Shown: in pieces, positions 14,078 to 24,415 of the stretch | Layout of the letters: every line of letters starts with the position of its first letter | Numbering within the stretch: the first letter of the stretch is position 1 | Source: Sympetrum striolatum | Lineage: Eukaryota; Arthropoda; Insecta; Odonata; Libellulidae | Reading direction: 5' to 3' | Assembly: GCA_947579665.1 (NCBI GenBank) | Contig: OX388347.1 | Location: forward strand, 42,230,943-42,294,942 | Length of the DNA: 64,000 nt | The notes under the pieces: generated by a model | What the model was told of the DNA's origin: nothing | Database searches by the model: none | Seen by the model: the letters and a program-made list of their open reading frames with translations, nothing else | Position numbers and translations under genes: made by a program

Positions 14078-14640
14078 ATGAATGAATGAATATATGTATT
14101 GCTCTAAATATTGCATGTAAATTTAAGTCAATATAATTTACATAATTTTAATAGATATTAGAGCTTTAGGTGTCAACTAAGGATATTCTGCATTTTTGAC
14201 ACCGATAATACATGATACGTCTTGTGTTCACAAACCGTAGAGTTTAAAGCGCACATTTATCTTAGAATAGTGACGTGTGCTATTACGATAATATTACAAT
14301 GGCATAATACAAATATGAGAAACATATTAATACAAAGGAAAGGCAATACAACAGAAATAGAAAAAAATAGAGAGAAGGAAAAGAAAATTTAAAAAGTACG
14401 TTAATGAACAAAGAATCTTTGAAAATTTTGAATAAAAACATAAATTTCTTCATGATCTTACAGCCAATTTTTAGACTCTTTAAGAAATAAGTTATGGTTA
14501 GATACGCTTTTGATTACATTTGGTAACCCACAATACAATTTTGGCCCTAAATACAAAACATATTTTTTTATAAATATTAAGGTTATTATTATTTTACTTT
14601 AACGAGTTTTTTATAAATATTAAGGCATTATTACGAAAAA
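14078..14640 (-). mobile_element. 3' end of a LINE retrotransposon (copy A)
   Basis: Read on the minus strand this is the end of a LINE ORF2, a 3' UTR of roughly 350 bp and a simple-repeat tail of (CATT)n at about 14078-14091. It aligns over at least 480 bp with a second copy at 50.2-50.7 kb on the plus strand; shared stretches include TTGGCTGTAAGATCATGAAG. The 5' limit is set only by where I could follow the alignment. A duplicated TTTTTTATAAATATTAAGG block lies near the 5' part. The clade is not certain; the GPKLY..LP-type ORF end is typical of CR1/Jockey-like and related LINEs. Confidence 0.65.
14458..14562 (-). pseudogene. C-terminal remnant of a LINE reverse transcriptase ORF
   Basis: About 34 codons end in a TAA at 14458-14460. 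The translation contains LGPKLYCGLPNVIKSVSN followed by LFLKESKNWL and stop. The order 'GPKLYN.LP..IK....F...LK.WL' is the usual end of ORF2 in many non-LTR retrotransposons. Upstream the frame decays into AT-rich sequence, so no catalytic reverse transcriptase motifs are left. The homologous piece at 50.25-50.34 kb has indels and stops here, so copy A is the better preserved of the two. Confidence 0.55.
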
Positions 14641-16015
14641 CTCCCATAGCTCATTAATCCTCAGGCATTAAAGTTTTTTGGTGAAGATGAAATAGATGTT
14701 ACGACATCGAGGTCCTCTTACCGTCATAAGTATCCCAAATACGAAAAATGATGCGTAGTATTAACCTCTGTCGTTCCCTTTTAGCTCCTCCTGAAAAAAG
14801 TACGTATCCAAATCTACGTTCCGGATGGACAAAAACCTCTAAACCGTTCCATAAACTCGGCTTATCAACTTTTCATCTTCCATTGCCTCGTTATCCTCCA
14901 CCCTTAAGGTCCAGTTGGCCTAAGCTGAAAGAATGAGTGGCCTTCTGGGCAGTAAATCCCCCTAATTAGTTTTGCTGCGCTGAAATACTGCTTCATTATG
15001 CTCTCTGACTGCCTGGCAGTGGATGTGGTGAAGGATGTGGGTGGTAAACTCACATGGGCGTTCTTATGAGCTTGCACTCGCATGCAAAGGTTCAGCCCCC
15101 TTAACAAAAAAATTGTTGGAGAAGTTCCACGAACGTAATGGTCACGCGATTCGTAAGTTACTGGTTCCATACACGGACCGTACAGTTGATGTGTAAGCTC
15201 TAATTCAGCACCTCTAATTCTTCTTCTCTCTCATCACGTTATAGGAAAGTGATTGAAATTTTATGTGGTTAAATGGATAAAATATTGTTTTAAATTAAAT
15301 TTATACATATAAATTTATTTCTTGATTTATTTTGATATGTTTATACGTTTAAATTGTCCCTGAGATGATTGATTACTATTCAATGTAATGAATATTTATC
15401 AAGACAATTCAGTATAGAATTTTATCTGGTTTCTCGTTCTTATTTTTAACGTTAAGCAGAATGAATGGAATTCCCTTCTGTACAATAGTATCTTGTTACC
15501 GTCTAACTGCAAGTATTGTTTTCTTTAAGAAAAATGTATCCTCATCCTGGCTCAGAAACGATTCAGATATCCTCCCCTTATCATAATATTCCTCAAGTAT
15601 ATTTGAAATAATGTTGCTATAAGGTAATTCTCTAAGACATGCTAACCTAAGGAGTCCTTTTATTTGGCTATAACTTTGCATTAAGAAGTAAATAAATTTG
15701 ACGACACTAAACTGATGAAAGTGAGGGTTGTATTTGATATGATTGAGGTCAAGTTTTGCTATGTTTCCTTTTGCAACTTTATCAAAAGTAGCTTTTCGCC
15801 AGAAAATGTATTTTCAGAATGGTAAATTGAATTTTACTAGTCACTAACGCGGTATGACAATGTATTTAAAGTTTTGGTAGCGTGCATTTTTAGCGCTCTG
15901 TGTTCATTAAATGAAAGTTTGTTAATAGTTCTACCAGAATCATTTTGGCTCTGTAAATATTTATGATATGTTCACCTAATATGATCATTATATATCATTT
16001 GTACTCATATATTTT
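14641..16015. other. Non-coding DNA
   Basis: Short frames at 14748-14936 (plus) and 14904-15170 (minus) have no recognisable domain. Nothing else structured is visible. The far end leads into the polypyrimidine run before the splice-like motif at 16028. Confidence 0.5.
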
Positions 16016-16034
16016 TCTTTCGTTTCAGGTAAGT
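16006..16034 (+). promoter_or_regulatory. Candidate recursive splice site (zero-length exon)
   Basis: A T-rich pyrimidine tract (TTTTTCTTTCGTTT) runs straight into CAG|GTAAGT, with the junction between 16028 and 16029. It joins a strong 3' splice site to a perfect consensus 5' splice site with no exon between. Such ratchet points are known from long introns of Drosophila and vertebrates. If used, the window would lie inside a very long intron of a plus-strand gene. It is only a sequence match: no exons of that gene are identified here, and a chance match in 64 kb is possible. Confidence 0.35.
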
Positions 16035-16245
16035 GCCTTTCCACATTCTATGGAGAACATGAGCGAATCGAGTTTCAAATCGACTCTAAGTAAGTTTAGA
16101 TTGATCACTCCGTGGTATTAGTTAGAGATATTATATTCGTTGAGTCTAAATAAGATAATAGGTGTATGCGATTAGCTAATTATTTAGGTTTCAATGCTTC
16201 TTGTTAATGTTTCTGTTATTGGTTTAGGCGAATGAATTTAGCGAA

Positions 16246-16765
16246 GTTTAATTCGTTAGATAAATTTTGTCTTCGAGTCATTCCAGTTATGTCAGTTTGA
16301 CATGATGATAAATTTATTCTTTTTCAACCGTAAAAAATTTAACTTAGTCTATATACTATGATATGTGTTTGAAATTACTTCATTTCTAATTTCCTATCTG
16401 ATTTTTTGGCATCAAATTAGGGTTTCACCAAAAACTTCAAGATGAAGTTTATTAGAAATCAAGTAATCATACTTGGATAAAATTGATTGATTATCATACC
16501 TTCAGGTTGAAGATTACCATACTCTTTGTGCAATTGCCGTTGTTTTGCGCTGCTTACTTCAGTAGATAAATTTTGTCTTCACGTTATTCCAATGGTTCTT
16601 AATTAGTTATAAATATAAATAAATTAAATTACGATACTATAAATACTCGTATTTGGCACTGCATAAAGTGAATTAAACAATAACAGTGAATTATTTTGTT
16701 GAAATACTTTTATATCTGATTTTTTTATATCAAATTAAAGTTTCACTTCCAAATTTAGCCTTGAA
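16246..16765. repeat. Old tandem duplication, period about 306 bp
   Basis: AGATAAATTTTGTCTTC occurs at about 16257 and again at about 16563. Each copy is followed by a TTATTCC/TCATTCC block and, further on, by matching TATCTGATTTTTT-GCATCAAATTA and GTTTCAC blocks. The copies have many substitutions and indels. No coding content. Confidence 0.6.
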
Positions 16766-16769
16766 TTTT

Positions 16770-18018
16770 GCAGAAAGCTATAAAGTGTTGATGTTATCTT
16801 ACAGCTAGAGTGGGCATAAAAATTTGATTAATTCATTCACCTCTATATTTAGAAATACTTGACGCATTAAGCAGATGTTAGACATTGGACATAATTGTGC
16901 AAGTTTGATGGACTGTACTCAGAAATACGAATAGCAATGATTCAGATAAAAAGAGACAGAATTAATTCTGAGTTGGCTTTCTTCTATCGTTGTTTCCACT
17001 TTATTCCTCGTGGAGAGTCCATATTAAATTTCCCTCTTAGAACCTCATCTCTCCCTAATTCCAGATAATTAGTCATTTTCAAAACACTGCCATAGCTTCT
17101 CCCACAGTGTTTCAAAAGTTTCTGGATAACGGGTTACGAGCCACGTGAAACAGTGGTTTCGGTACTCATTGCGATGGCTGTGTGAAACATGATGTACAAC
17201 GCTTCAATACGACGGCCTTCCTTTCACTTCCACACTTATATCGGAATTATGGTTCGCGAAAACCCATTTCGTCCATTTGGGAGGGCCGAGCACGTTTTAG
17301 CCATCACGGTGGGCGACACCACTGCAGTGTAAATCCGACATTTTGGAGAGACTCTGTCGCAGAACGCTTTGATATCACATCCCGAGAGAGGGACGTATTC
17401 TGTACGGAAGCGAAGCAGTGGGAATTGTTGCCGAATGCTCCGCGGAGAGATTATTAAAGGAGAAAATGTCCTGTGGCAATAAAAGGGAAAAAACCGTAAG
17501 CAATATCATAGGCATGAGCCTGTGGTGCCAATGGAAGAAATTTGCACTATATTAACATTTTGAAAACAGAAAATAATTTCACTATTTTTTCAGAAAATTT
17601 CCCACAGAAATATTTAAAAATAAAAATACCAGGCGAATAAGCTTTGAAGATTTCGAACTTCCCTTTCGAACATTTGCCAAATAATATTACATACAAAATC
17701 AATTACATTAACTTCAAGTAGAATATATGTTTCGGAATTTGATTTTCAAAATCCTATGTTTCTTGAATTAGGGTATTAAAGATACCCCGTTTAAAAAATA
17801 AAAAAACGGAAAAACTACAGCATTCCTTTGAAAAACAACTCTTTCTCGGAGACTAAATTAGATACTTATCGTAAATAAATCAAAGAGCTATGTTTCATAC
17901 AAAATTTACTCAGTCCCGATAAATTTTCAGACAATTTTACCGAACTTCATATTTTTACGCTAATTAAGTTATGTCACCCGAAAGCAATGCACAGGCCTTT
18001 ACATTTTATATGGTTCCT
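16770..18018. other. Non-coding DNA
   Basis: A frame of 91 codons at 17182-17457 (plus) lies in a slightly GC-richer stretch (17080-17460). It has no recognisable domain and no partner exon. Nothing else supported. Confidence 0.45.
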
Positions 18019-18440
18019 TCATGAAGGTGGACGGAATGTACCCTGAGAGTAACCATTGGTACGTAGAAAGGGGATCTTTAGCCTAAGGGCCAACGACCTT
18101 ACATAATTTATCCTATTAGCATCTCTAATGTTCTGCGAAAAAAAACGACCGAGGGAAGTATCTGCTTTGGCGATTTCCTCCGTGTAACGTTTAATCGATA
18201 CCTATAGGAGATTACCTTTGTTCTTAATGGGAACTACAATGTAATTTACTCTGTCTAAAAATTCTGCACCGATGAATTTTTCACAAAGTTTCCGTCGGTA
18301 ATCAGATCTTCTCATCTGGAGCGAATTCCACCCGAGGGATTCTACGCTATTGTCGAACCTGAAATCTCTTCTAACGAAACTAGCTACTCTATGTTGCACT
18401 GTCGCTAAATCTGATATTAGACCTACTTCACGAAGATCTC
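18019..18440 (-). pseudogene. Decayed C-terminal fragment of a LINE ORF2
   Basis: The minus strand holds two pieces in different frames. The first (about 18440 to 18202) reads ISDLATVQHRVASFVRRDF, then LGWNSLQMRR. The second (about 18180 to 18019) reads RFFSQNIRDANRIN and ends in TGA. This is the order seen in LINE ORF2 C-termini: 'LE.VQ..A..FV', then 'LGW.SL..RR', then 'FFPRTI.DWN.I'. The large LINE in this window has the matching blocks VQRKAVRFV, VGWESLKERR and LFPRTIRDNNRI. The fragment is therefore from a related but different and much older family. A TTTA-rich run abuts it at 18446-18466. Confidence 0.65.
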
Positions 18441-18469
18441 TAATTGTTTATTTATTTATTTAAAGTTGA

Positions 18470-19655
18470 TTCATTAACAGCCATTTCGACCAATTAGAAT
18501 GAATCGTACAACAACAAATAGAAATAAACATATTTATAAACATCAACAAAGGAGCATTGAAATGCAACCAAACATTTGTATAAAATGAAAATAAAAATTT
18601 TAGTGAGTTTAATTAAATTAAATGAGAAAAAAATCAAATAAAATAATAAAAAATAGTAATAATAAGTTAAAAAATAGTAATATTAGTGTTAAAATTGTTC
18701 AGTGTTATTCGATACTAGGTCGATTTAGAGAAATTTAAGCTATTTATTTCACTCTCGAAGGGCATTCTTTCAGCGTTCAGCGTAATGTGTACAAAAATAC
18801 TTTTCCCTTCTGATTTGAGTCAGCAATGCATTCCACTTTGATAAAACTGCATTCGTTAAAATTATGATTTTGAACTGGAAATGAGGTTTTAGTGATGAGA
18901 AAATATTACGATACTACCGGGTCATTCCGTGCGTTTCTCTAGTTATTGTGGGTACCTCGCTTGACATTATTGGAAACAATATCGCTTGGAGTCATAAATA
19001 CCACAATATGAAGTATGAGAAATGATTTCAACTGTAAAATTTACTGAATACCACAAAACGTGGTATTCAGTAAATTTGAGAAATTGAGAAACGTAAGTTC
19101 AAGTAAAAATGTCTACTACATTCTCCGGATTTTTTTATCGTTTTAGTGCACGTTTGTATTAAATTTATCGGTTCCATATTTCCTCTGAAAACAAAAAACA
19201 CACATAAAACGTCAGGATGTGGAAAATATATAATTTTTGTTGAATTATGATGGCATAAAAGTATCTGAAATAGATTCAGGGAAATCAGGAATTCAGGGTC
19301 AACAGAAACTGGTGATGTTTTACAATTGGATACTACTAAACGTTTTCATTGTGCTATTCTACCATTCTTAAATTCATGCAACGATACTTAATGTTTTCGT
19401 TTTGATAATCATGAATGTAATTTATTATATCACTACGCAGGAATTTAAAAAATATGAAACACGAGAAAGCCTTTAAACCGTATGGAATAATTGATTATTC
19501 AATCCTATTATATTTAATCCACTATTAATGTTATGTTTAAATAATAATTACATCATTTTGAGTACGGTTCCAGGTGATTTTATTTTATGTATGCATGAGT
19601 CTTAAGACATTTTCGTTTCAGAAATTATTTCTTATCGCTTTGCTTATCTCGTTCC
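18470..19655. other. AT-rich non-coding DNA with one hairpin
   Basis: Very A-rich low-complexity sequence at about 18540-18700, then unremarkable sequence. The exception is the hairpin at 19037-19077. Confidence 0.55.
19037..19077. repeat. Perfect 18-bp inverted repeat with 5-nt loop
   Basis: AAATTTACTGAATACCAC at 19037-19054 and its exact reverse complement at 19060-19077 flank AAAAC. It would form a stable cruciform or RNA hairpin. No terminator-like T run or known element end adjoins it. Confidence 0.7.
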
Positions 19656-19658
19656 GTC

Positions 19659-19910
19659 TTAAGAATATGCTTTTGGAAGTCCAAATTGAGTAGATTGTAT
19701 CATTTCGGGCTGAAAATTAGGGTCAGGATTTAAAGAACCAAGGAGATGGTTATTATCTGAATTACCAAAATATCTGCCTTGTACCCCAATGTGAGGTATA
19801 TATTTGACATGATAATGCTGCGTTAATAGGTTACTATTATGATTCACATGGAATGAGTCTCGGTACATCCTATCGTAAGGCTTCTTGCATCGATACAATT
19901 GTTTATACAC
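19659..19910 (-). CDS. Possible exon: 83-codon open frame in a locally duplicated segment
   Basis: I do not recognise this protein. The frame ends with a TAA at 19659 and stays open upstream past 19910, where the annotated start is only a GTG, so if real it is more likely a last exon than a whole gene. The predicted product is rich in His, Asn, Gln and Tyr, with no signal peptide or membrane segment, and its C-terminal part reads NPDPNFQPEMIQSTQF. A diverged copy 600 bp away still encodes PDPNFLPEMIQSAQF and then a stop, but has frameshifts before that. Preservation of the reading of this stretch in both copies is the only coding evidence. It could equally be an unclassified repeat with a chance frame. 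Confidence 0.25.
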   Translation of the reverse strand: MYKQLYRCKKPYDRMYRDSFHVNHNSNLLTQHYHVKYIPHIGVQGRYFGNSDNNHLLGSLNPDPNFQPEMIQSTQFGLPKAYS

Positions 19911-20640
19911 ATTTTTGTGAAGTATAATGAATATGAAATGTTTTTGTTAAAAGGGGAAATACGTTGAGCCAATCATGTGCTCATAAATAAGACAGATTTT
20001 AAAAAAATGTGAACCATGCATGTTGAATTTTATAGAATAATTTATTACTGCATAACAATTATTCACAAATGAATTTATAGTCAATCATATTATGTTTAGA
20101 GTACAATAAATATTTTATTATAATTATGATCATCTTAATTTAGAATACTACTTTGTTTAATACATGCATTATTTTCTATACAAACTTTCGTTTCAAAAAT
20201 CATTTAATTTCATTTTTTAAATCTCGATCCTTCTAAAATAATTCTCTTGCAATTCAGAATTGAGCAGATTGTATCATTTCGGGCAGAAAATTAGGGTCAG
20301 GTTTTTAAGGGAACAAGCGGGTGGTTGTTACCTAAATTTCGGGAAATTCTGCTTTGTGCCTCTAGATTAGGAATTTATTTGGAATAATAACGCTACGTTA
20401 ATATATCACTATTGATATATTACTGTTATATTATTCTTATTATTAGTGCATTATTATCTTATGACTATACTGATTATTATTGTACGTACTCATGGAATGA
20501 TTCTCAAATAAGGTTTGGAGCTTATGACTTTTTGTATCAATAATCCTTTATTTTTTCTCTGAAGTATAATTCCTCAAAATGGAATCTTTGACAACATTCT
20601 TAAACTAAGTAGGGAGATACGGTGAACCTATGGTGAACCC
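19660..20640. repeat. Local duplication, two diverged copies about 600 bp apart
   Basis: Copy 1 (about 19672-19975) and copy 2 (about 20257-20635) share AGATTGTATCATTTCGGGC, AAAATTAGGGTCAGG, CTCATGGAATGA/TCACATGGAATGA, GAAGTATAAT and a GGGAAATACG/GGGAGATACG end. Copy 2 carries an AT-rich insertion at about 20400-20480. The order of blocks is the same, so this is a direct duplication. Confidence 0.7.
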
Positions 20641-21300
20641 TAATCATACAACCGTAATAAAGAGAAAGGCAAGGGAATCAGAATGAAAGAAGAGAAAGAT
20701 CGACCCTAAGTGTGAAGGAGGGGGAGTCTGGGAACGGGGCGTGAGAAAATAGAGCAGGAGCGTGGGTGTGGAAGTGATAAGAAGGTTATATATCCCTTCG
20801 ACGGGGGAGAAAGGAACCCTAAGCTCTTTCTGAAATCACAACGCGTTGGCGAACGAGAGATGGACGTATGAAAGAAACGGAAAGGACGCGTGATGGAAAA
20901 TCTCTTTCCTCCGAAGGGTGGGACAGGTGATCATCCCTAGCCAATATTTCCTCTCTCCGATTCCGCCTTATTACGCTACATCCCGTCTTGTTTACGTTCC
21001 TCCGCCGGATGGAAATAGATCCCATGGAAAATGGAATGAGTCTAAGTTCAGCAGGTGTACGGTTTATTTATCCTCTCCCGCTCAAATCCGGAGTAGGTCC
21101 AAGTCTAATCCCCGGCGTTAATACAAGCCGCTGCAGCGATTTAAGTTAGCTCCCCGGGTCTTCTTTGGATATGATTAATCGTCTGCGCGTGGAAAAGTAA
21201 TGCGGCGTATGGGGAAAGTAACGAGTGTTGGGTGTTTTGTAATTTGGCTACGGCGCTGGAAGGCTAAATTCCTTTCAACTTTGCTAATTTGCGTGGTATA
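20641..21300. other. Non-coding stretch of higher GC content
   Basis: Purine-rich on the plus strand at 20670-20815, then mixed sequence. Short frames on both strands at 20819-21121 mirror each other and have no recognisable domain. It could be a regulatory or untranslated region, but nothing in it proves that. Confidence 0.35.
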
Positions 21301-21315
21301 ATGTGCTAGATACAT

Positions 21316-21884
21316 CACTGGCTAGATAGGGAAAGTGATGCAAGAAATTTTCTTATAGACAACAGCCTCTTTCAAAGTTCTGTTACGAAGACAGCTGTAT
21401 ACTACATGTATCATACTAGAAGACGAGATAAGGTAGATATTTTACTGACTAAATAGCGAAAGTGAAGCTTATCTATCAACAGCCTCATTTAAAGTTCTTT
21501 TACAAAAACTATATACTAGTTGTATTATACTAGATGACGAGATGTCAATTCACTTTCACTACTTGTACTGAAAACAATGTTAATGCGTTATATCAATTAA
21601 GACTAAGACTACCCAGCGATCCGCTAATGGCGTGTGATAGGAAGTCTAGTAACACCAACATCCATACTTAATCTACATTCTTCGGAAGTTCCTTATTTAA
21701 GTACAACCTATCTCAAGGCTATGTGTCAAAGAATTCTATGTTCTATATGTATGTATGTATGTATGTATACGTACTAAATGACGTAATATATTCACTACTG
21801 AAAATAATCTGAATTAGTTATGTCAATATACGACTAAAAAAATGACTAGGTGTTGCAACACCAGCAACCACACTTAATCTACCC
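21316..21884. repeat. Nested degenerate tandem repeats
   Basis: Units at about 21316-21430 and 21442-21542 share (G/A)CTAGATAG/CTAAATAG, a GAAAGTGA block, CAACAGCCTC, AAAGTTCT and ATACTAGA(A/T)GACGAGAT, with a period of about 126 bp. A longer unit at about 21525-21676 recurs at about 21769-21883 (ACTAGATGACG/ACTAAATGACG ... AACACCA ... ACTTAATCTAC), offset by about 245 bp, close to twice the first period. Confidence 0.6.
21746..21771. repeat. (TATG)n microsatellite
   Basis: About five uninterrupted TATG units followed by TATACG, inside the tandem-repeat block. Confidence 0.85.
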
Positions 21885-21889
21885 TGTTA

Positions 21890-22497
21890 TCTTCTCTTGC
21901 AGACTACAGAGAGAACTACCTGAAATATCTATTTTTTCAAATAATTACTTTTAACGCTTGGTCAATGCTTCTTGATTAGTTTAAAACCTGTTATTCATGA
22001 AATATTTCCATCAAAATTACGTTTAGAAGAAGCTGAAATATATAATATTTTTTAAATTCAAAATTATAATTTAATTTAAGGCTTACGCTAATCAAAATTA
22101 CTGAATTCATTTTTTATACGTTAGGTATCTTTTCGATTTCGATATATCTCTCCGTAATATATTAAATCGTTCTATTGATTAGTAAAATATGTATTTAACT
22201 TGCCTACATTTACTCATTTCGAGTTGGTGTATGTTGAACGAAGCGTTGAACAAATTTTAAATGGATTTAAATTATTATTACATAACTTTTACTTAATTTT
22301 AAAATTTAGTGTGAGATATTCCTGGCTACTATATCTTTCAAATTTATCTTCAAAATACCAAACTTTATTTAAATTGTTTAATAACTTTGTGCAATTTGAA
22401 ATATTTTAGGCAGTTTAATTTCAATTTACGGAATGAAAATAAGGAGCTAGGATAGGAAATTACTTATCACGTAAAGTCGTGCGACTGAAACCCAATT
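21890..22497. other. AT-rich non-coding DNA
   Basis: Nothing structured is visible. A 69-codon frame on plus (22200-22409) is AT-rich and looks like chance. Confidence 0.55.
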
Positions 22498-22674
22498 ATA
22501 AACAGAGGTGAAAAATAGCGACATGACTGGGAATCGAACCCAGGTCTCTCACTTTCCGGGCAGGTATTCTAACCACTAAACTACTATGTAGATTAGTGGT
22601 TAAAATACCTGCCCGGAAAGTGGGAGACCTGGGTTCGAGTCCCAGTCATGTCGCTATTTTTCACCTCTGTTTAT
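22498..22674. mobile_element. Two tRNA-derived SINE heads in an 82-bp-arm palindrome
   Basis: Arms at 22498-22579 and 22593-22674 are reverse complements with only a few mismatches, around a 13-nt spacer. Each arm is a tRNA-like RNA polymerase III unit reading outward from the centre. There is an A-box-like block (TTAGTGGTTA(A/G)AATACC) and a B box: GGTTCGAGTCC at 22632-22642 on plus, and its counterpart at 22530-22540 on minus. A CTGGG/CCCAG T-stem and a GACATGACTGGG-type acceptor side also show. The anticodon stem does not pair well (CCTGC against GTGAG), so these are SINE heads or tRNA pseudogenes, not working tRNA genes. Both continue identically for about 25 nt past the tRNA part (GCTATTTTTCACCTCTGTTT), the start of a shared SINE body. 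Confidence 0.7.
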
Positions 22675-24415
22675 CATTACGGAATGACTTCAATAATAAG
22701 AGAAATAATATAATACAAAGAGTATTGCAAAAATTAATTATTTATGCCTACATAATTTAAGCTTACGTATCCTTTATCTTTTCCAAGGTTTTCTATGTGT
22801 GATCTAATTTTATTAAATTATTCTGATGCATCGGAGTTGTATTCAAAAAAGCATTGTAAATATAAACTTGTTGACATTTTAGGGGGCATGATACCCATCC
22901 TCATGGATCGGCTTTATGATGCGTGAAACTAAGGGTGGAACTGAACCATGGCAAGGAAGTATTTTTCCGCATATAGCCACGGTTTCAACCAATTAGAGAA
23001 ACCAGTCACAGCTACACCTGGACTTCATAGCAAAACAGCTAGTCCCTTCTCCTCTAACAAAGATACTCGATGGTTTGTGCGATCCAAGAATGCGCTTTAA
23101 TCGTGTCCTTTAACGTTTGCATTAATTCCGCGAAGGCCTCATTCAGGGCCTTTCTCGCCGCAAGCAATTAGCCAGTTCGAGAGAGCGCTCGACCCCGGCG
23201 AAGGAAGGTAAAATTCGTTCCGGACCGTTCAAACGTGGAACAAGCCCGAAATAAAAGAAACGGCTCCCTCCCAAGAGACGGGGGGACTAACGACCGTTTT
23301 AATTGGTTGGCCCCGGGGTAATATCGGCGCATTATAAAAAAGAGCGGGCTTTTACAGGGAAGATTTCGATACATCGATTGCTCCCCCGATGATCCGACGA
23401 AGTGGAACTTTATAACAGCCGCCGTTTTTTATTCTCTAGAAGAGCGAAAACTGGGACATGACCCCGTCGCTATCCTTTCAGCGCTTTGTAGTGTTATTTA
23501 TTAAAGGAGCTCGAATGTTTGTTTTACGAAGCGGTTGTGTATTCTCCGTCGGGGTTAGGCGACGGAACGTAAATTATGGAGATTTCACAAACGTTCCCGG
23601 AGAGGATTTTGTCTACGAGGAGGATGAGTGATTATTTTTGGCTCCTTATAGACTCGAGGAGGGTTCATGAACGAGTCTAAGTTTCAGTGGGGTAGTAGGT
23701 GAGTTATTGACAATATGGAAAGTTATAACAGAAAATATCTCTCTTACGGTATGTTAGCTTCCCAGCGTTAGTATATGTTCATCGACAAGATGTGTCTCTG
23801 CAAGCTTCTTACTATATCATCTCATACATACTAACCTCGCCATTAAAGGGTCAAATAAATAAATAAATAAAAATAAATCTCCTGTTATCATGAGTGGAAA
23901 CAGATCACAGCTATTAAGTCGTCTAGTATCATCGTATTTTATCCAGCTACAAAGAAGTAGTGAGTATAGTAGTCTTTATCTGTAACGGCCACTTACTTGC
24001 AGACAGTGCTGTATGAGCCCCAGTAGGGTGCAGAGTATATAAATATCCTGTATTAATCATATTGGTATATTCACTATTCCTTCACTGGTACGGAAGATTT
24101 TTTTAGGGGTTCCCCATCCTTGGGCAAATAGCGGATAGATAGTATTGTTTTCATTCTACATCCAACTGGACCATTGCCATCTGGTACTCTTACCAAGCTG
24201 CAGCGATACATTTAAATAAATAAATACCGTTGACTTAGGAGTCTTCCCGACTTTTGAAAGTGTTCCCTTTGTTTCAGTGATTTTCATTTTCTTGCTCATC
24301 TTCTCTATCTATGCTTTCTGCTATTTTTCCATTGCTCTCACCTATTGCTCTTTTTGGTGCCTTTCTTATATTTCAATGACTTGAAGGGAGAGCATATTGT
24401 ATTTCATAACATATT
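22675..24415. other. Non-coding DNA
   Basis: A locally GC-richer part at about 23080-23660 has no recognisable coding frame. A-rich runs at about 23852-23877 (AAATAAATAAATAAATA) and 24211-24227 may be old retroelement tails, but I could not define bodies for them. Confidence 0.45.

Noticed and set aside
22498..22674. A pair of working tRNA genes
   Set aside because: A and B boxes and T-stem are good, but the anticodon stem does not pair and the acceptor stem has mismatches. Identical extra sequence follows both, as in a SINE.
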